Assembly (NCBI GenBank): GCA_040768925.1
Contig: JAXGLZ010000003.1
Span: forward strand, 1-64,000
DNA length: 64,000 nt
Direction of reading: 5' to 3'
DNA from: CALNBC01 sp040768925
Lineage (GTDB): Bacteria; Bacillota; Clostridia; Christensenellales; CALWSW01
The notes under the pieces are model-generated. The model saw nothing but the letters and a program-made list of their open reading frames with translations, was not told the DNA's origin and did no database searches. The first letter of the stretch is position 1, and each line of letters starts with the position of its first letter. The translations under genes were made by a program, and so were the position numbers. Positions 53,581 to 63,205 of the stretch are shown in pieces.

Positions 53581-55821
53581 TTAGTCTTCCAGCTTGGGGA
53601 AAAGATCGGCCAAAGAGGTGGTGGCGCTCTCAACCGGGGGGATGACGACGCGGCCGTCCGATTCGGGTTCCATGGAAACGGAATCGGCATCGTCCATCAT
53701 GATGTCTTCGATGGGAGGCATTTCCTCGAGCAGAACCTCGCGGCGGCTCAGGCTGATGCGCTTGGCCTCGGGATTGACGTCCAGCACCTTGGCGCGGACG
53801 ATATCGCCCACTTTGAGCTCATCCTCGACCTTTGCGATGCGGCTGGTGGCGACCTGGGAAATGTGGATCAGGCCGTCGATCGTGGGTTCGAGGGAAACAA
53901 AGGCGCCAAAGGGAACAATGCGAACGACCTTGCCCTCCACCACGGAGCCGATGGGATAGCGGTCTGCGGCGGTGGTCCAGGGCTTGGGCTGGAGCTGCTT
54001 GTAGCTGAGGGAAACGCGTTCTTTTTCGGGGTCAACCGCCAGTATGAGAACTTCGATCTGGTCGCCGATTTTGAGCACATCGGAAGGATGCTTGACGCGG
54101 CCCCAGGCCATCTCTGTCACATGGATAAGGCCGTCCACGCCGCCGATGTCCACAAAAGCGCCAAAATCGGTAAGCCTGCGAACGGTGCCGTTCACGTGTT
54201 CGCCCGGCTTAAGGGAGCCCCAAAGCTCTTTCTTCTTCGATTCCGCTTCAGCAAGCAGAACCCTTTTCTGGGAAGCGACAACGCGTTTTTTCTTGTCGTC
54301 CACTTCGATGATCATCAGGCGCATCGGCTTGCCGACGTATTCGTCCAGCTTCTCGACATAGCGGGTAGAAACCTGGGAAGCGGGAACAAAGGCGCGGATG
54401 CCGTTGATGCTGGCGATGACGCCGCCCTTGACGACCTCTTTGCATATGGCGTCGTATACAGCGGACTCGCCGTCTGCAGCCTGAATGAACTTCTCCCAAG
54501 CCTTTTTGGATTCAACGCTCTTGTGAGACAGCAGGACGTTGCCCTCGCCGTCGTTTACTTTGACGATCTCGACCTCGATCTCGTCCCCGACTTTGACCAT
54601 GTCGGCGGGATCGGCGTCCGCGTCAGCGGTGAATTCGCTCCTGGGGATGAAGCCGTCGGATTTATAGCCAATGTTGACGCAAACTTCGCTGTCTGTGATC
54701 TGGACGATGGTCCCGGTAAGAACCTGTCCATTCCGGATGCGGACAAGGGTCTTTTCGAAAGCCTGGGTAAAATCGTCCGAAGCGGATTCTGATTCCGCAG
54801 CTTCCGCAGCTTCCGCAGCTTCCGCAGTTTCTGCAGCTTCTGCTGCTTCTACGGCTTCTACGGCTTCCACAGTTTCCGCGGATTCCACAGCGGGTTCAAC
54901 ATCGGTCGCCTGCACGGCTTCAGGCTCAACGGGCTGTGCGACTTCGGCGGCAGCGGCCTCTGCTGCCTGGATCGCGGTGTTTTCGAGTTCGCTCATACTG
55001 GTAAGTACCTCCAAAATCATACATTTCGGCGTCGAAGCGCCGGCAACAACACTTATTATATCATGTGCGTTCAATTTTGCAAGTATAGATGCGAAAGCTT
55101 TCGAATTTTCAACACAATATATGTTTTTACAGTACTGCCCGCAAATGCGCGCGAGTTTTTGCGTGTTCGAGCTGTGCCTGCCGCCGATCACCACCACAGC
55201 GTCGGAAATCCGGGCAAGCTCTTCGGCCTCGCGCTGCCTTTCCTGTGTTGTCGTGCAGATTGTGTCGTGTATGTCAAGCTTGTCCACTTTTTCGGAAAGT
55301 GCAAGAATCACTTCCGAAAATTGCGTTTTCGATATGGTGGTCTGGGCAACCACCGCCGCTTTTGCAATGCGGGGCAGATCGAGCGCGTCATTTTTTGAGG
55401 AAAGCACAAGGGCGCCCTCCCCCGAACGGGCGCGAATTCCGATGACTTCGGGGTGGTTTGCGTCCCCGACGATCAGCACGGTTTTGCCTGCTTCCGCTTC
55501 CTTTTCAACAATATTGTGGATCCTGGCGACAAAGGGGCAGGTGGCGTCATGGACTAGTAATCCCCTTTTTTTGCATTCTTCAATTACAAAAGGGGAAACT
55601 CCGTGGGATCTGACCACGACCTGCGAACCTTCGGGGATTTCTTCGACGGAATTGACGGGAACCGCCCCGCGGCTGACAAGGTCGTCCACCACGTCCCTGT
55701 TGTGGATGAGCTCGCCGAGGGTATACACCCGCTCGTTGGACTGCAAGAGTTCTTCAACCTTCTCCATCGCTCGCCGCACGCCGAAGCAAAAACCGCTGTG
55801 CTTGGCGACGTTGACGATCAT
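53581..55821 (-). CDS. ispH: IspH fused to ribosomal protein S1
   Basis: A 746-residue bifunctional protein known from Clostridia. Residues 1-283 are IspH (HMBPP reductase, last step of the MEP isoprenoid pathway), with cluster cysteines C12 (GFCFGVRRA), C95 (DATCPFV) and C189 (DTICTTT) and the ANHPE motif (E125). A low-complexity alanine/glutamate linker (about 284-360) follows. Then come four S1 domains starting near residue 365 (NGQVLTGTIVQITDSEV; NGTVRRLTDFGAFVDIGGVDG; GSVVEGKVVRIVPFGAFVSLEP). The S1 part probably aids translation initiation. It follows plsC with an ATGA overlap. Confidence 0.95.
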   Translation of the reverse strand: MIVNVAKHSGFCFGVRRAMEKVEELLQSNERVYTLGELIHNRDVVDDLVSRGAVPVNSVEEIPEGSQVVVRSHGVSPFVIEECKKRGLLVHDATCPFVARIHNIVEKEAEAGKTVLIVGDANHPEVIGIRARSGEGALVLSSKNDALDLPRIAKAAVVAQTTISKTQFSEVILALSEKVDKLDIHDTICTTTQERQREAEELARISDAVVVIGGRHSSNTQKLARICGQYCKNIYCVENSKAFASILAKLNAHDIISVVAGASTPKCMILEVLTSMSELENTAIQAAEAAAAEVAQPVEPEAVQATDVEPAVESAETVEAVEAVEAAEAAETAEAAEAAEAAESESASDDFTQAFEKTLVRIRNGQVLTGTIVQITDSEVCVNIGYKSDGFIPRSEFTADADADPADMVKVGDEIEVEIVKVNDGEGNVLLSHKSVESKKAWEKFIQAADGESAVYDAICKEVVKGGVIASINGIRAFVPASQVSTRYVEKLDEYVGKPMRLMIIEVDDKKKRVVASQKRVLLAEAESKKKELWGSLKPGEHVNGTVRRLTDFGAFVDIGGVDGLIHVTEMAWGRVKHPSDVLKIGDQIEVLILAVDPEKERVSLSYKQLQPKPWTTAADRYPIGSVVEGKVVRIVPFGAFVSLEPTIDGLIHISQVATSRIAKVEDELKVGDIVRAKVLDVNPEAKRISLSRREVLLEEMPPIEDIMMDDADSVSMEPESDGRVVIPPVESATTSLADLFPKLED
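54795..54880. repeat. In-frame tandem 9-base repeats in the IspH-S1 linker
   Basis: Degenerate 9-base units such as CTTCCGCAG and TACGGCTTC are repeated about nine times and encode the (A/V)EA-type linker. Copy number could vary between strains, changing linker length without breaking the frame. Confidence 0.8.
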
Positions 55822-56420
55822 TCCTTGTCCTTTCTGGAGATGGCGATGATCTCCCTGCGGATGGCGGCGGTCATGGCTTTCAGCCGGGTTTCCTTGTCCG
55901 CGTCCGGCTCAATCTCCGAAATATTCAGCGGCGGGGCAAAGGCCACCCGCCTTTTGCCCCTGGTGCGCCCGAACTGAACGTGCGCGGGGTAGACCACGGT
56001 GCCGCAATGGCTGGCGATGAAGCTCGCCCCCTCTTCAAAGGGAAGCAGCTCCCCGGTTTTGCTCCTGGTTCCCTCCGCGAAAATGACCAGAATCCCCCCG
56101 TCCTTCACCACGCGCATGCATTTGCGCACGGCCACAATGTCCATCTTGTTCCGGCGGACGGGTATGGCGTTAAGCCGCCGGATCAGAAAGCCGACGACGG
56201 GGATCCGAAACAATTCCTCTTTTGCGAGGAAGTGCAGCGTCCTGTCCGGCAGGCAGATGGCAAGCAGCAAAGGGTCCATCAAGCCCACGTGGTTGCTGAC
56301 CATCACCCCGCCGTTTTCGGGAATGTTTTCGATCCCGTCTGCCCGGGGCCGCCAAAAAAGCCAAAGGAACGGGCGCAGCAAGCGCACGGCGAATTTATAG
56401 AACGTCACGTCTCTTTTCAC
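55818..56420 (-). CDS. plsC: 1-acyl-sn-glycerol-3-phosphate acyltransferase
   Basis: A 200-residue PlsC that adds the second acyl chain to make phosphatidic acid. The HX4D motif is MVSNHVGLMDPLLL, followed by FIRRLNAIPVRRNK and the FAEGTRSKTGELLPFEEGA motif with an N-terminal membrane-associating stretch. The start is a GTG within cmk (26-base overlap); the stop overlaps ispH by ATGA. Confidence 0.92.
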   Translation of the reverse strand: MKRDVTFYKFAVRLLRPFLWLFWRPRADGIENIPENGGVMVSNHVGLMDPLLLAICLPDRTLHFLAKEELFRIPVVGFLIRRLNAIPVRRNKMDIVAVRKCMRVVKDGGILVIFAEGTRSKTGELLPFEEGASFIASHCGTVVYPAHVQFGRTRGKRRVAFAPPLNISEIEPDADKETRLKAMTAAIRREIIAISRKDKE

Positions 56421-57078
56421 CCTCTTCGATCATACCAAGGATTTTTTCAACAACCTGCTCCAGAGTCATGCTCGTCGTATCTATAAAGTGCGCGTCTTCT
56501 GCCTGTTTCAGCGGCGAATGAGCCCTGTGGCTGTCGTCGTAATCGCGTTTGATGATTTCCTGTTCGAGTTCTTCGGCCGGTTTTGCCGGCAGCCCTTTTT
56601 CAAGGAGCTCCGCGCGCCGCCGCCTTGCGCGAATCGCGGGCGAAGCCGTGATAAAGAACTTGTATTTCGCGTTGGGAAGAACCACGGTCCCGATGTCCCG
56701 CCCGTCCATAATCACGTCGTTTCCTTCCGCGATCTTCCTTTGCTGGGCGACGAGCGTTTCCCGCACGGCGGGAATCGCCGAAATCGCGGAAGCGTGCATG
56801 CCGCACTCAGCAGAGCGGATTTTAGCCGTAACGTCCTCTCCGTCCACAAAAAGGCGCTGCTCTCCATCTTTATATGCCACGACGAGCTCGGTATTCCCCA
56901 GCATGGGAAGAACCTCGGATTCGTTCCCGGGGTCAAGCCCCTGTGCCGCGGCCTTATACCCCAGCGCGCGGTACATTGAGCCGGTATCCAGATAAAGCAG
57001 CCCCAGCTTTTTTGCAACGGCCTTCGCGGCGGTGCTTTTGCCCGCGGCCGCGGGGCCGTCTATTGCGACAGTGATCAA
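56395..57078 (-). CDS. cmk: Cytidylate kinase
   Basis: Phosphorylates CMP and dCMP. The 227-residue product has the P-loop IDGPAAAGKSTAAKAVAKKLG, LDTGSMYRALG, GRDIGTVVLPNAKYKFFITAS and RDYDDSHRAHSPLKQAEDA (here KRDYDDSHR). The start is a TTG with GGAGG 8 bases upstream. The order cmk-plsC-ispH/S1 is conserved in Clostridia. Confidence 0.95.
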   Translation of the reverse strand: MITVAIDGPAAAGKSTAAKAVAKKLGLLYLDTGSMYRALGYKAAAQGLDPGNESEVLPMLGNTELVVAYKDGEQRLFVDGEDVTAKIRSAECGMHASAISAIPAVRETLVAQQRKIAEGNDVIMDGRDIGTVVLPNAKYKFFITASPAIRARRRRAELLEKGLPAKPAEELEQEIIKRDYDDSHRAHSPLKQAEDAHFIDTTSMTLEQVVEKILGMIEEGEKRRDVL

Positions 57079-57098
57079 TCAGCCGTCCTCCAAAGTGT

Positions 57099-57521
57099 TC
57101 AGATTGCCCTGTGACCAAGGCCGATGGCGATCTCGTCCAGATGAAGCATCCCTATTCCGAAGAAAATGCAAACCGCGATGTTGCCGGTGGTTCTTGCGAT
57201 CCCGATTTTCCCGCCGACGTTGAAGCCGACGGCCTTGGCGGAGATGGCGGAAAGCGCCTCCCGCGCGGCCCCGGCGACGGCGCCTTCAAGATGGTATTCG
57301 CTGCCGATCAGCCCTTCCCTTTTTGAGGCGACCACCGCCCGCTCGATGATTTTCCCCGCCGAGGAAACGAAATCACCGCCAAAATCCACCGCCGCGGCCT
57401 GGATCCCTTCGCCCGCGAGCTTTGCCTTCAGCTCCCGCTCTTCCTGGCGGTCGACGGTCAGCGCCATGGATATCGCGGCGCGCGTGATCAGCTTGGTGTC
57501 ATAAACCGAAGGTTCCGTCAT
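57099..57521 (-). CDS. HutP-family protein
   Basis: A 140-residue protein with the clostridial HutP pattern: AISMALTVDRQEERELK, FGGDFVSSAGKIIERAVVASKREG, GAVAGAAREALSAISAKA and FNVGGKIGIART...GIGMLHLDEIAIGLGHRA. HutP of Bacillus is a histidine-dependent antiterminator of the hut operon. The clostridial family lacks hut genes nearby and its ligand and RNA target are unknown. AGGAG precedes the ATG. Confidence 0.85.
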   Translation of the reverse strand: MTEPSVYDTKLITRAAISMALTVDRQEERELKAKLAGEGIQAAAVDFGGDFVSSAGKIIERAVVASKREGLIGSEYHLEGAVAGAAREALSAISAKAVGFNVGGKIGIARTTGNIAVCIFFGIGMLHLDEIAIGLGHRAI

Positions 57522-57533
57522 CTTTCGGGCTCC

Positions 57534-58757
57534 TTATCCGTCATAAATCGACATTCCCGCCAGATGCCCGGTCGAAAATGCGATCTGAAGGTTAAAACCG
57601 CCGGTCAGCGCGTCCACGTCGATCACCTCTCCGGCGAAAAACAGACCCCTAACAAGCCTTGATTCCATCGTCGAGGGGTTGATCTCCTTTACGGAGACGC
57701 CCCCCCGGGTGACGACCGCCTCTTCCACCGGCCTGTAACCGGAAACATGGAGCTTTAGGGCCTTGAGCGCATGCCCGATGGCGGCGCGCTCTTCCCTGGT
57801 GACCTGGTTGACCGGCTTTTCCTCGTCCACCCCCGCAGCAGAAAGAACGACGGGGATCATCCGGTTCGGGAGCAGGTCCACCATCCCGTTTCTGGCGGAT
57901 TTGTTGGCATAGGCGGAAAAATCCCGAAGGATCCGGGCGTCCAGCTGTTCCGGGGAAAGCCCGGGCTTCAGGTCGATCACAAGGGTTACGGGCTCTTCCT
58001 GCCTGACTAGGCTGCTGGCGGAAAGCACCAGCGGGCCGGAAACGCCGAAATGGGTGAAGAGCATTTCCCCCAGCTCGTCAAACGCGATCCGTCTGCCGGA
58101 AAAAGCGGTGAGCCGAACGTTTTTGAGCGTCAGCCCGGAGAGGGCTTTGGGCCAGTCTTCCTCCGTCAGCATCGGGATCAGCGCCGGCTTCGGCGGGATC
58201 ACCGTATGCCCCAGGGACCGGGCGAATGCATAGCCGTCCCCCTTTGAGCCGGTGGACGGGTAAGACACGCCCCCCGTGGCGAGGACCAGGGCTTCGCACC
58301 CGACGGCCCCCTTATCTGTCCTGACGCCTGCGATCCTGCCGTTTTCAACATCGACCGAATGAACGGCGGTATTGAAAACCATATGGACGCCGCAGGCTTT
58401 TAAATGCCTGGTAAGCGCGAAGATCACGTCCGACGATTTGTCCGAAGCCGGGAACACCCTTCCCCCTCTTTCCCGCTTCACGGGCACGCCCAGGGATTCC
58501 ACAAGGGCGATCAACTCCCCGCTGCCGAAGGAAGCAAGGGCGCTGTAAAGGAATTTCGGGTTCCTCGGAATATTCCGAAAGGCTTCCTCGGCGCCGGCAA
58601 TATTGGTCAGGTTGCACCTTCCCTTGCCCGTTATATAGAGTTTCCTGCCCAGTTTTTCGTTCTGCTCGACAAGGGTAACCCCGTGCCCTTTTTGGGCCGC
58701 GGCCGCCGCGGCGAGCATTCCGGCCGGACCGCCGCCGACTACTATAGTTTTTGCCAA
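57534..58757 (-). CDS. Flavoprotein of the HI0933/BaiN family
   Basis: A 407-residue NAD(P)/FAD-dependent oxidoreductase. The Rossmann loop IVVGGGPAGMLAAAAAAQKG is at the N-terminus, with LYITGKGRCNLTN, VLATGGVSYPSTGSKGDGY and the C-terminal LFFAGEVIDVDALTGGFNLQIAFSTG. Relatives include the bile-acid reductase BaiN, but most members have no known substrate. The start is a TTG behind AGGAG, overlapping the phosphatase gene by 16 bases. Confidence 0.92.
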   Translation of the reverse strand: MAKTIVVGGGPAGMLAAAAAAQKGHGVTLVEQNEKLGRKLYITGKGRCNLTNIAGAEEAFRNIPRNPKFLYSALASFGSGELIALVESLGVPVKRERGGRVFPASDKSSDVIFALTRHLKACGVHMVFNTAVHSVDVENGRIAGVRTDKGAVGCEALVLATGGVSYPSTGSKGDGYAFARSLGHTVIPPKPALIPMLTEEDWPKALSGLTLKNVRLTAFSGRRIAFDELGEMLFTHFGVSGPLVLSASSLVRQEEPVTLVIDLKPGLSPEQLDARILRDFSAYANKSARNGMVDLLPNRMIPVVLSAAGVDEEKPVNQVTREERAAIGHALKALKLHVSGYRPVEEAVVTRGGVSVKEINPSTMESRLVRGLFFAGEVIDVDALTGGFNLQIAFSTGHLAGMSIYDG

Positions 58758-59371
58758 GGAAGCTCCTCCATCAGGTGGGTCGTATCGTTGAACAGGCGGA
58801 GCACCGCCCGGTCCTCATAAAAATCGATGATGCTCATGGAGGCGTTGTCCATCCTCAAAGAATGGATCCGCGAGAGCGGCAGCCCGATGGAAAGCGCGAC
58901 CATCGCCTTGCAGGGAACGGAGTGGGAAACCGCCACCACCGTTTTGCCGTCATACTCTTTTCTGACGCGGGACAGAAAGCGCGAAGAGCGTTCCGCCACC
59001 TGCATGAGCGTTTCCGCCTTTCCGGGCGGGGCGCAAAGGTGCGGGTCCGTGTTCCAGAGCTTTAGCTCCTCCGGATAGCGTTCGCCTATTTCGTCAAAAG
59101 TAAGCCCTTCCCATTCGCCAAAAGCGATTTCCCGAAGGTCGCTGTCCGTCGCCACAGGCGCTTTTACGATGGAGGCGATGGCGTTCGCCGTTGCCAGAGC
59201 CCGGGAAAGCGGGCTGGAAAACACGCATTGGATATGCATGTTGCGCACTCTTGCGCCCATGCGCCGGGCCTGCCTCAACCCTTTTGAGGTAAGCCCGGTG
59301 TCGGTCATTCCCTGGGTTTTGCGAAGCCGGTTCCAGTCGGTCTCTCCATGCCGAACGATGATAAGACGCAT
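58742..59371 (-). CDS. Histidine phosphatase family protein
   Basis: A 209-residue phosphoglycerate-mutase-like phosphatase: LIIVRHGETDWNRL with the catalytic histidine, SSPLSRALATANAI, the acid FGEWEGLTFDEI and VVAVSHSVPCKAMVAL. The ATG at 59371 follows GAGGAG. Substrate unknown; relatives act on phospho-sugars and alpha-ribazole phosphate. It lies between the RpiR regulator and the flavoprotein. Confidence 0.92.
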   Translation of the reverse strand: MRLIIVRHGETDWNRLRKTQGMTDTGLTSKGLRQARRMGARVRNMHIQCVFSSPLSRALATANAIASIVKAPVATDSDLREIAFGEWEGLTFDEIGERYPEELKLWNTDPHLCAPPGKAETLMQVAERSSRFLSRVRKEYDGKTVVAVSHSVPCKAMVALSIGLPLSRIHSLRMDNASMSIIDFYEDRAVLRLFNDTTHLMEELPWQKL

Positions 59372-59381
59372 GGGGTTCTCC

Positions 59382-60245
59382 TCAATGTCCATCTTTCCCT
59401 ATGTATACCTTCTGCTTGTCCCAGATCGCCTCAAGCTGGGCGAATCTTTGTGAGACCTCGTCCTTCCTGCGGATGCTCAGGGCGACGATGATCGCGTTGA
59501 TCAGGCTCAAAGGGGCGACCAGCGAATCGGCAAAGGAGGCCATATCGCTCCTTGCGATAAGCACTTCCTCGGCGCAATCCGCCAAAGGGGAGATCAGGCC
59601 GTCCGTCAGGGCGAAGACCCTTGCGCCCTTCCCTTTTGCAAATTTCATCCCCTCGACGGTGCGGGTAGAATACCTTGGAAAGCTGATGCCGACGCAGACG
59701 TCGCCGTCTTCGATCCTTATCATCTGTTCGAAGATATCGCCCGTGCCCGCGGTGATGATGCGCACGTTCTCCAGCACGAAATTCAGGTAATACCCGAAGA
59801 ATTCCGCCAGCGGGGTGGAGCTCCTCTGCCCCAGAACGTACACCCGCCTTGCGGAAAGCAGCCCGGTGATCACCCTGTCGAAGGCCTGCTCGTCTACGCT
59901 TTCGATGGTCGAGCGGATGTTGTGCATATCCGCCTTGAGCACGGTCTTCAGCATGTCGCCTTCCTGGATGTCCTCGGTCAGCTGGATTCTTTGCACGCTG
60001 GTCAGCTTGTTCCTGATCAGCTCCTGAAGGGAGCGCTGCAAAGAGGGGTACCCGTCGTACCCCAGGGCGTAGGCGAACCGCACCACCGTGGATTCGCTGA
60101 CCCCGACGAGGCTGCCCATTTTCGAGGCGGTGATAAAGGCCGCTTTGTCGTAATTATCAAGGATATACTGGGCGATCTGCTTTTGCCCTTTGCTCATGGT
60201 TTTATAGGAAGCGTTTATGCATTGCAGAAGGTCGCTGGGTTCCAT
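59382..60245 (-). CDS. MurR/RpiR family transcriptional regulator
   Basis: A 287-residue regulator with an N-terminal HTH (MSKGQKQIAQYILDNYDKAAFITASKMGSLVGVSESTVVRFAYALGYDGYPSLQ in pattern) and a C-terminal SIS phosphosugar-binding domain (RVYVLGQRSSTPLAEFFGYYLN, ISFPRYSTRTVEGMKFAKGKG). RpiR proteins sense sugar phosphates or MurNAc-phosphate. The genes it controls are not obvious here. Confidence 0.93.
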   Translation of the reverse strand: MEPSDLLQCINASYKTMSKGQKQIAQYILDNYDKAAFITASKMGSLVGVSESTVVRFAYALGYDGYPSLQRSLQELIRNKLTSVQRIQLTEDIQEGDMLKTVLKADMHNIRSTIESVDEQAFDRVITGLLSARRVYVLGQRSSTPLAEFFGYYLNFVLENVRIITAGTGDIFEQMIRIEDGDVCVGISFPRYSTRTVEGMKFAKGKGARVFALTDGLISPLADCAEEVLIARSDMASFADSLVAPLSLINAIIVALSIRRKDEVSQRFAQLEAIWDKQKVYIGKDGH

Positions 60246-60275
60246 AGGAGCCTCCTTTCAGGCCATGGCGGTTGA

Positions 60276-61046
60276 TCAGATAAAACAATCGAATTCACGC
60301 AGCTTTTCGATGTACGCATAGTCGCTCATATCGATCCTGATCGGCGTGACGCTCGCATAGCCGCAAGAGACGGCGTCGCAGTCATTATTCGGCGATGTTG
60401 CGTCGCTCTGCGCCCGCTGCGCCGTGATCATCAGCCAGTGGTAGCTCCGGTTCATCGGGCCTTCGCGCGTTTCATAACGGTAAGGAAGCCCGCCCGGCTC
60501 GAGGGGTACGACCGTAAAGCCCCTGATCTCCTCAAGAGGCAGGGTGGGAACGTTCAGGTTCAAGAGCATCCCTTTGGGGATGGGGTGATCCTTAACAAAA
60601 TTGACCAGCCTCGCGGCCATTTCCGCGCTGGCCTCAAAATCGCTGCTCATAAAATCCACAAGGGAAACCGCGATGGCGGGCACGCCGTCGATCACGGCTG
60701 CGATGGCCGAATTCACGGTGCCGGAAGGGAAAACATCCATCCCGATGTTCGGCCCCTGGTTGATCCCCGTCACGACAAGGTCGGGTTTTTCGTCCAAAAT
60801 GGAACCGATCCCGAACTTTACGCAGTCGACCGGGCTGCCGTCCACAGCGTAAGCCGCCGCTTCCACCCCCGGAATGCTGACAGAGCGCGAAAATATGGGC
60901 GTTAAATAAGTGATGCTGTGCCCCACACCGCTCTGCTCTTTAGAAGGCGCCACAACCGTTACTTCGTGCTCCTTGGAAAGTCTTTTTGCGAGCGCCCTGA
61001 TGCCCGGCGCCATGATTCCGTCGTCATTGCTAATCAGTATACGCAT
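60276..61046 (-). CDS. surE: 5'-nucleotidase SurE
   Basis: A 256-residue metal-dependent phosphatase: RILISNDDGIMAPGI (D8, D9), SGVGHSITYLTP, ITGINQGPNIGMDVFPSGTVNSA and VSCGYASVTPIRIDMSDY. SurE dephosphorylates nucleoside 5'- and 3'-monophosphates and is linked to stationary-phase survival. The ATG at 61046 has GGAGG 7 bases upstream; a longer frame to 61283 runs through non-coding sequence. Confidence 0.95.
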   Translation of the reverse strand: MRILISNDDGIMAPGIRALAKRLSKEHEVTVVAPSKEQSGVGHSITYLTPIFSRSVSIPGVEAAAYAVDGSPVDCVKFGIGSILDEKPDLVVTGINQGPNIGMDVFPSGTVNSAIAAVIDGVPAIAVSLVDFMSSDFEASAEMAARLVNFVKDHPIPKGMLLNLNVPTLPLEEIRGFTVVPLEPGGLPYRYETREGPMNRSYHWLMITAQRAQSDATSPNNDCDAVSCGYASVTPIRIDMSDYAYIEKLREFDCFI

Positions 61047-61311
61047 AATATCCTCCAAAATGTTCTCAGCATGTATTCTAACAAGAAAGGCCATCGTTTG
61101 CAATAACGTCTGCTCGAAACTGCATAAAACCGCAGGATTTCCTGCGAAACCCCGCGCACACGGGCCGGGGCATTTTTCACCGTTTGGGCCGGAAGCGCAT
61201 AAGCGCGCCGAAAAGTCTGTCGATCCGATCGGCAAAAGAATCACAAACAGCTTGAGCGGGGGGCTTTGCATCCGATTTCCCAAATCCGGCCGCCGCTCAA
61301 AGAAAAAGCGT

Positions 61312-61347
61312 AAAAAATCCGCCGCCCGCGGCCGGATGACGGATTTT
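61312..61347 (-). terminator. Terminator after the sugar kinase
   Basis: On the minus strand AAAATCCG (61347-61340) pairs with CGGATTTT (61321-61314), with further GC pairing inside the loop (CCG-CGG), and ends in TTTTTTACG. The gap 61,047-61,418 otherwise holds small palindromes but no gene. Confidence 0.7.
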
Positions 61348-61418
61348 GCATATGCATTTTATAAACCGGAAGCGCAGCCAATCCTGCGCGGGCCGCAAAG
61401 CAATGCGGCGTCAATCGT

Positions 61419-62933
61419 TTATGTGGACATTTCGTAGATCCCCGCGGCGTTCAGGGCGGCGTAGATCGCGCGCTTGACCGCCCTGTTTTTCGAATAGATC
61501 CTTCCGCGATCCTCGTCCGGCAGGAATTCCTCCTCCGCGCCGGTCATCACGGCCCGAAAGGCCGATTCATAATCGCCGTAAACGCCCCGGCTGACGCAGG
61601 CGGAAATCAGGCAGCCCATGACGGTCGCCTCGGAATTTTTGCGGCGCAAAACGGGGATTTGGGCGCTGTCCGCCATGATCTGGCAATATGCCGGCGATCG
61701 GGTCAGCCCGCCGGCGACGAACAGCCTTTTGACTTCCCCGCAGTTCTCGGCGATCAATTCAAGATTGTCCGCGATTTCGCCTGCGATGCCTTCGATGACG
61801 GCGCGGCTGATCTCTCCCCTTGTGGTGCCCAGCCCGAGGTTGAAGATCATGCCCTTGGCCAGAGGGTTCCAGTTTGGCGCGGCGCTGCCGGAAAAATGGG
61901 GCAGCACGACGACGCCGTTGCTCCCCGGCGGGACCGCGGCGACCTGGGCGTTGATGCGGCCGTAGGGGTCGGGATCGTTTTCGGTGCCCTCAAAAAGCTG
62001 CTGCCTGGCCCAGTTGAACATCGCGCCGGAAGCGTAAATCCCGGCTTCCGCGATCCATCTTCCCGGAATCGCCGCAGCGGAGCAAAGAATGCGCTGTTTG
62101 GCGTCGAACATGGGCTTTTCGGCATAACCCAGGACGAATCCGCCCGTTCCGGTGTTCGCGGTGGCCGTTCCCGGCGCAAAAAGGCCGAGAGCCAGCGCCG
62201 CGCACTGCTGGTCCCCGCCGCAAAGCAGCACGGGCAAGCCTTGCGGCAGCCCCGTTTCCCCCGCGGCGCCCTGCGTAAGATTGCCGGCCTGGCCGCCCGG
62301 AGGGATCAGCCCGCAAAGCAAGTTTTTGTCGATCCCGAACAGATCAAGGAGCCTTTCGTTCCAGGTAAAGGTCGAAAGATCCATCAGCATCGTCCGGCAG
62401 GCCTGGCTACAGTCCGTCGCCATTTCCCCGGTCAGCAAAAAGGCGATGTAATCCTGCACGCCGATGAGCTTTTTGGTCTTCGACCAGATTTCTGGCTCGT
62501 TGCTGCGCAGCCAAAGCATTTTCGGCAGGGAAAAATAGGGGTCCAGCCGCAGCCCGCACGCGTGATAGAGCTCTTCCCTGCTGATTTTCGATTCGATCCA
62601 GCCGCATTCCGCCCTGGCGCGCTTGTCCTGCCACATCAGGGCATTGCGCAGCGGGTTGCCCCCTTCGTCCACGGGGATGACGGAGGCCCGCTGGCTGGTG
62701 ATCGCGATGCAGTCCGGCTCCGCTTCCGGGCTGCAAACAAGGAATTCGCCCACCTTTTTGAGGGTGCCAAACAGTGCGTGCCGCCAAGTTTTCGGGTCCT
62801 GCTCCGCCCGGTTTCCCGGGGAAAACACGGGGCTGTATTCGCTGCTGGCGGAAAACAATATGCCGCCCCCGGCCGTCAGCACGCCCGCCCGAAGGCTTTG
62901 GGTTCCGGCGTCTATGGTGATGATCGTCTTCAA
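61419..62933 (-). CDS. FGGY-family sugar kinase
   Basis: A 504-residue carbohydrate kinase of the xylulokinase/glycerol-kinase fold: ITIDAGTQSLRAGVLT, ALMWQDKRARAECGWIESK, VPVLLCGGDQQCAALALGL and the ATP-binding GNTGTGGF and LFVAGGLTRSPAYCQIMAD segments. The sugar specificity cannot be read by eye; with the downstream class II aldolase it probably belongs to a ketose or polyol pathway. The start is a TTG behind GGAGG. Confidence 0.9.
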   Translation of the reverse strand: MKTIITIDAGTQSLRAGVLTAGGGILFSASSEYSPVFSPGNRAEQDPKTWRHALFGTLKKVGEFLVCSPEAEPDCIAITSQRASVIPVDEGGNPLRNALMWQDKRARAECGWIESKISREELYHACGLRLDPYFSLPKMLWLRSNEPEIWSKTKKLIGVQDYIAFLLTGEMATDCSQACRTMLMDLSTFTWNERLLDLFGIDKNLLCGLIPPGGQAGNLTQGAAGETGLPQGLPVLLCGGDQQCAALALGLFAPGTATANTGTGGFVLGYAEKPMFDAKQRILCSAAAIPGRWIAEAGIYASGAMFNWARQQLFEGTENDPDPYGRINAQVAAVPPGSNGVVVLPHFSGSAAPNWNPLAKGMIFNLGLGTTRGEISRAVIEGIAGEIADNLELIAENCGEVKRLFVAGGLTRSPAYCQIMADSAQIPVLRRKNSEATVMGCLISACVSRGVYGDYESAFRAVMTGAEEEFLPDEDRGRIYSKNRAVKRAIYAALNAAGIYEMST

Positions 62934-62972
62934 TCCTCTTCCTCCCCAAAGCGAAGGGCAGGCTCTCCCGCC

Positions 62973-63205
62973 CTTTCAGACTGTCGAAAAAACCTATTCT
63001 GGGGTTTCAGGGGCCGCAGCCCCTGAGCTTCAATCAAAACTGACGACATGAGCCGAAATCTCAGATTTCGGCACCTAATCAAGGAATGATGTTGGCTGCG
63101 CCAACAACTGGGGCATCAGTTTTGCGGTACCATTTCGGCCACTTGTGACCGAAATTTTCTTGCGCGAAGCGAAAAACCTCCGGCAAAAAAGACCCGCAGG
63201 CCTTT
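62973..63205 (-). repeat. Dispersed intergenic repeat, copy 2
   Basis: The inverted counterpart of 36,772-36,953, about 230 bases. Its palindromes are better preserved than in copy 1: CCGAAATC-TGA-GATTTCGG and CAGGGGC-TGCG-GCCCCTG. It is framed by two near-identical 18-base direct repeats, GGCAGGCTCTCCC(G/T)CCCT, at 62957-62974 and 63221-63238. The gap 62,934-63,250 holds no gene. The direct repeats may be a target duplication or an unrelated duplication. Confidence 0.75.

Noticed and set aside
54795..54880. Tandem repeats as a possible regulatory array
   Set aside because: They are in frame and encode the low-complexity linker of the IspH-S1 fusion.
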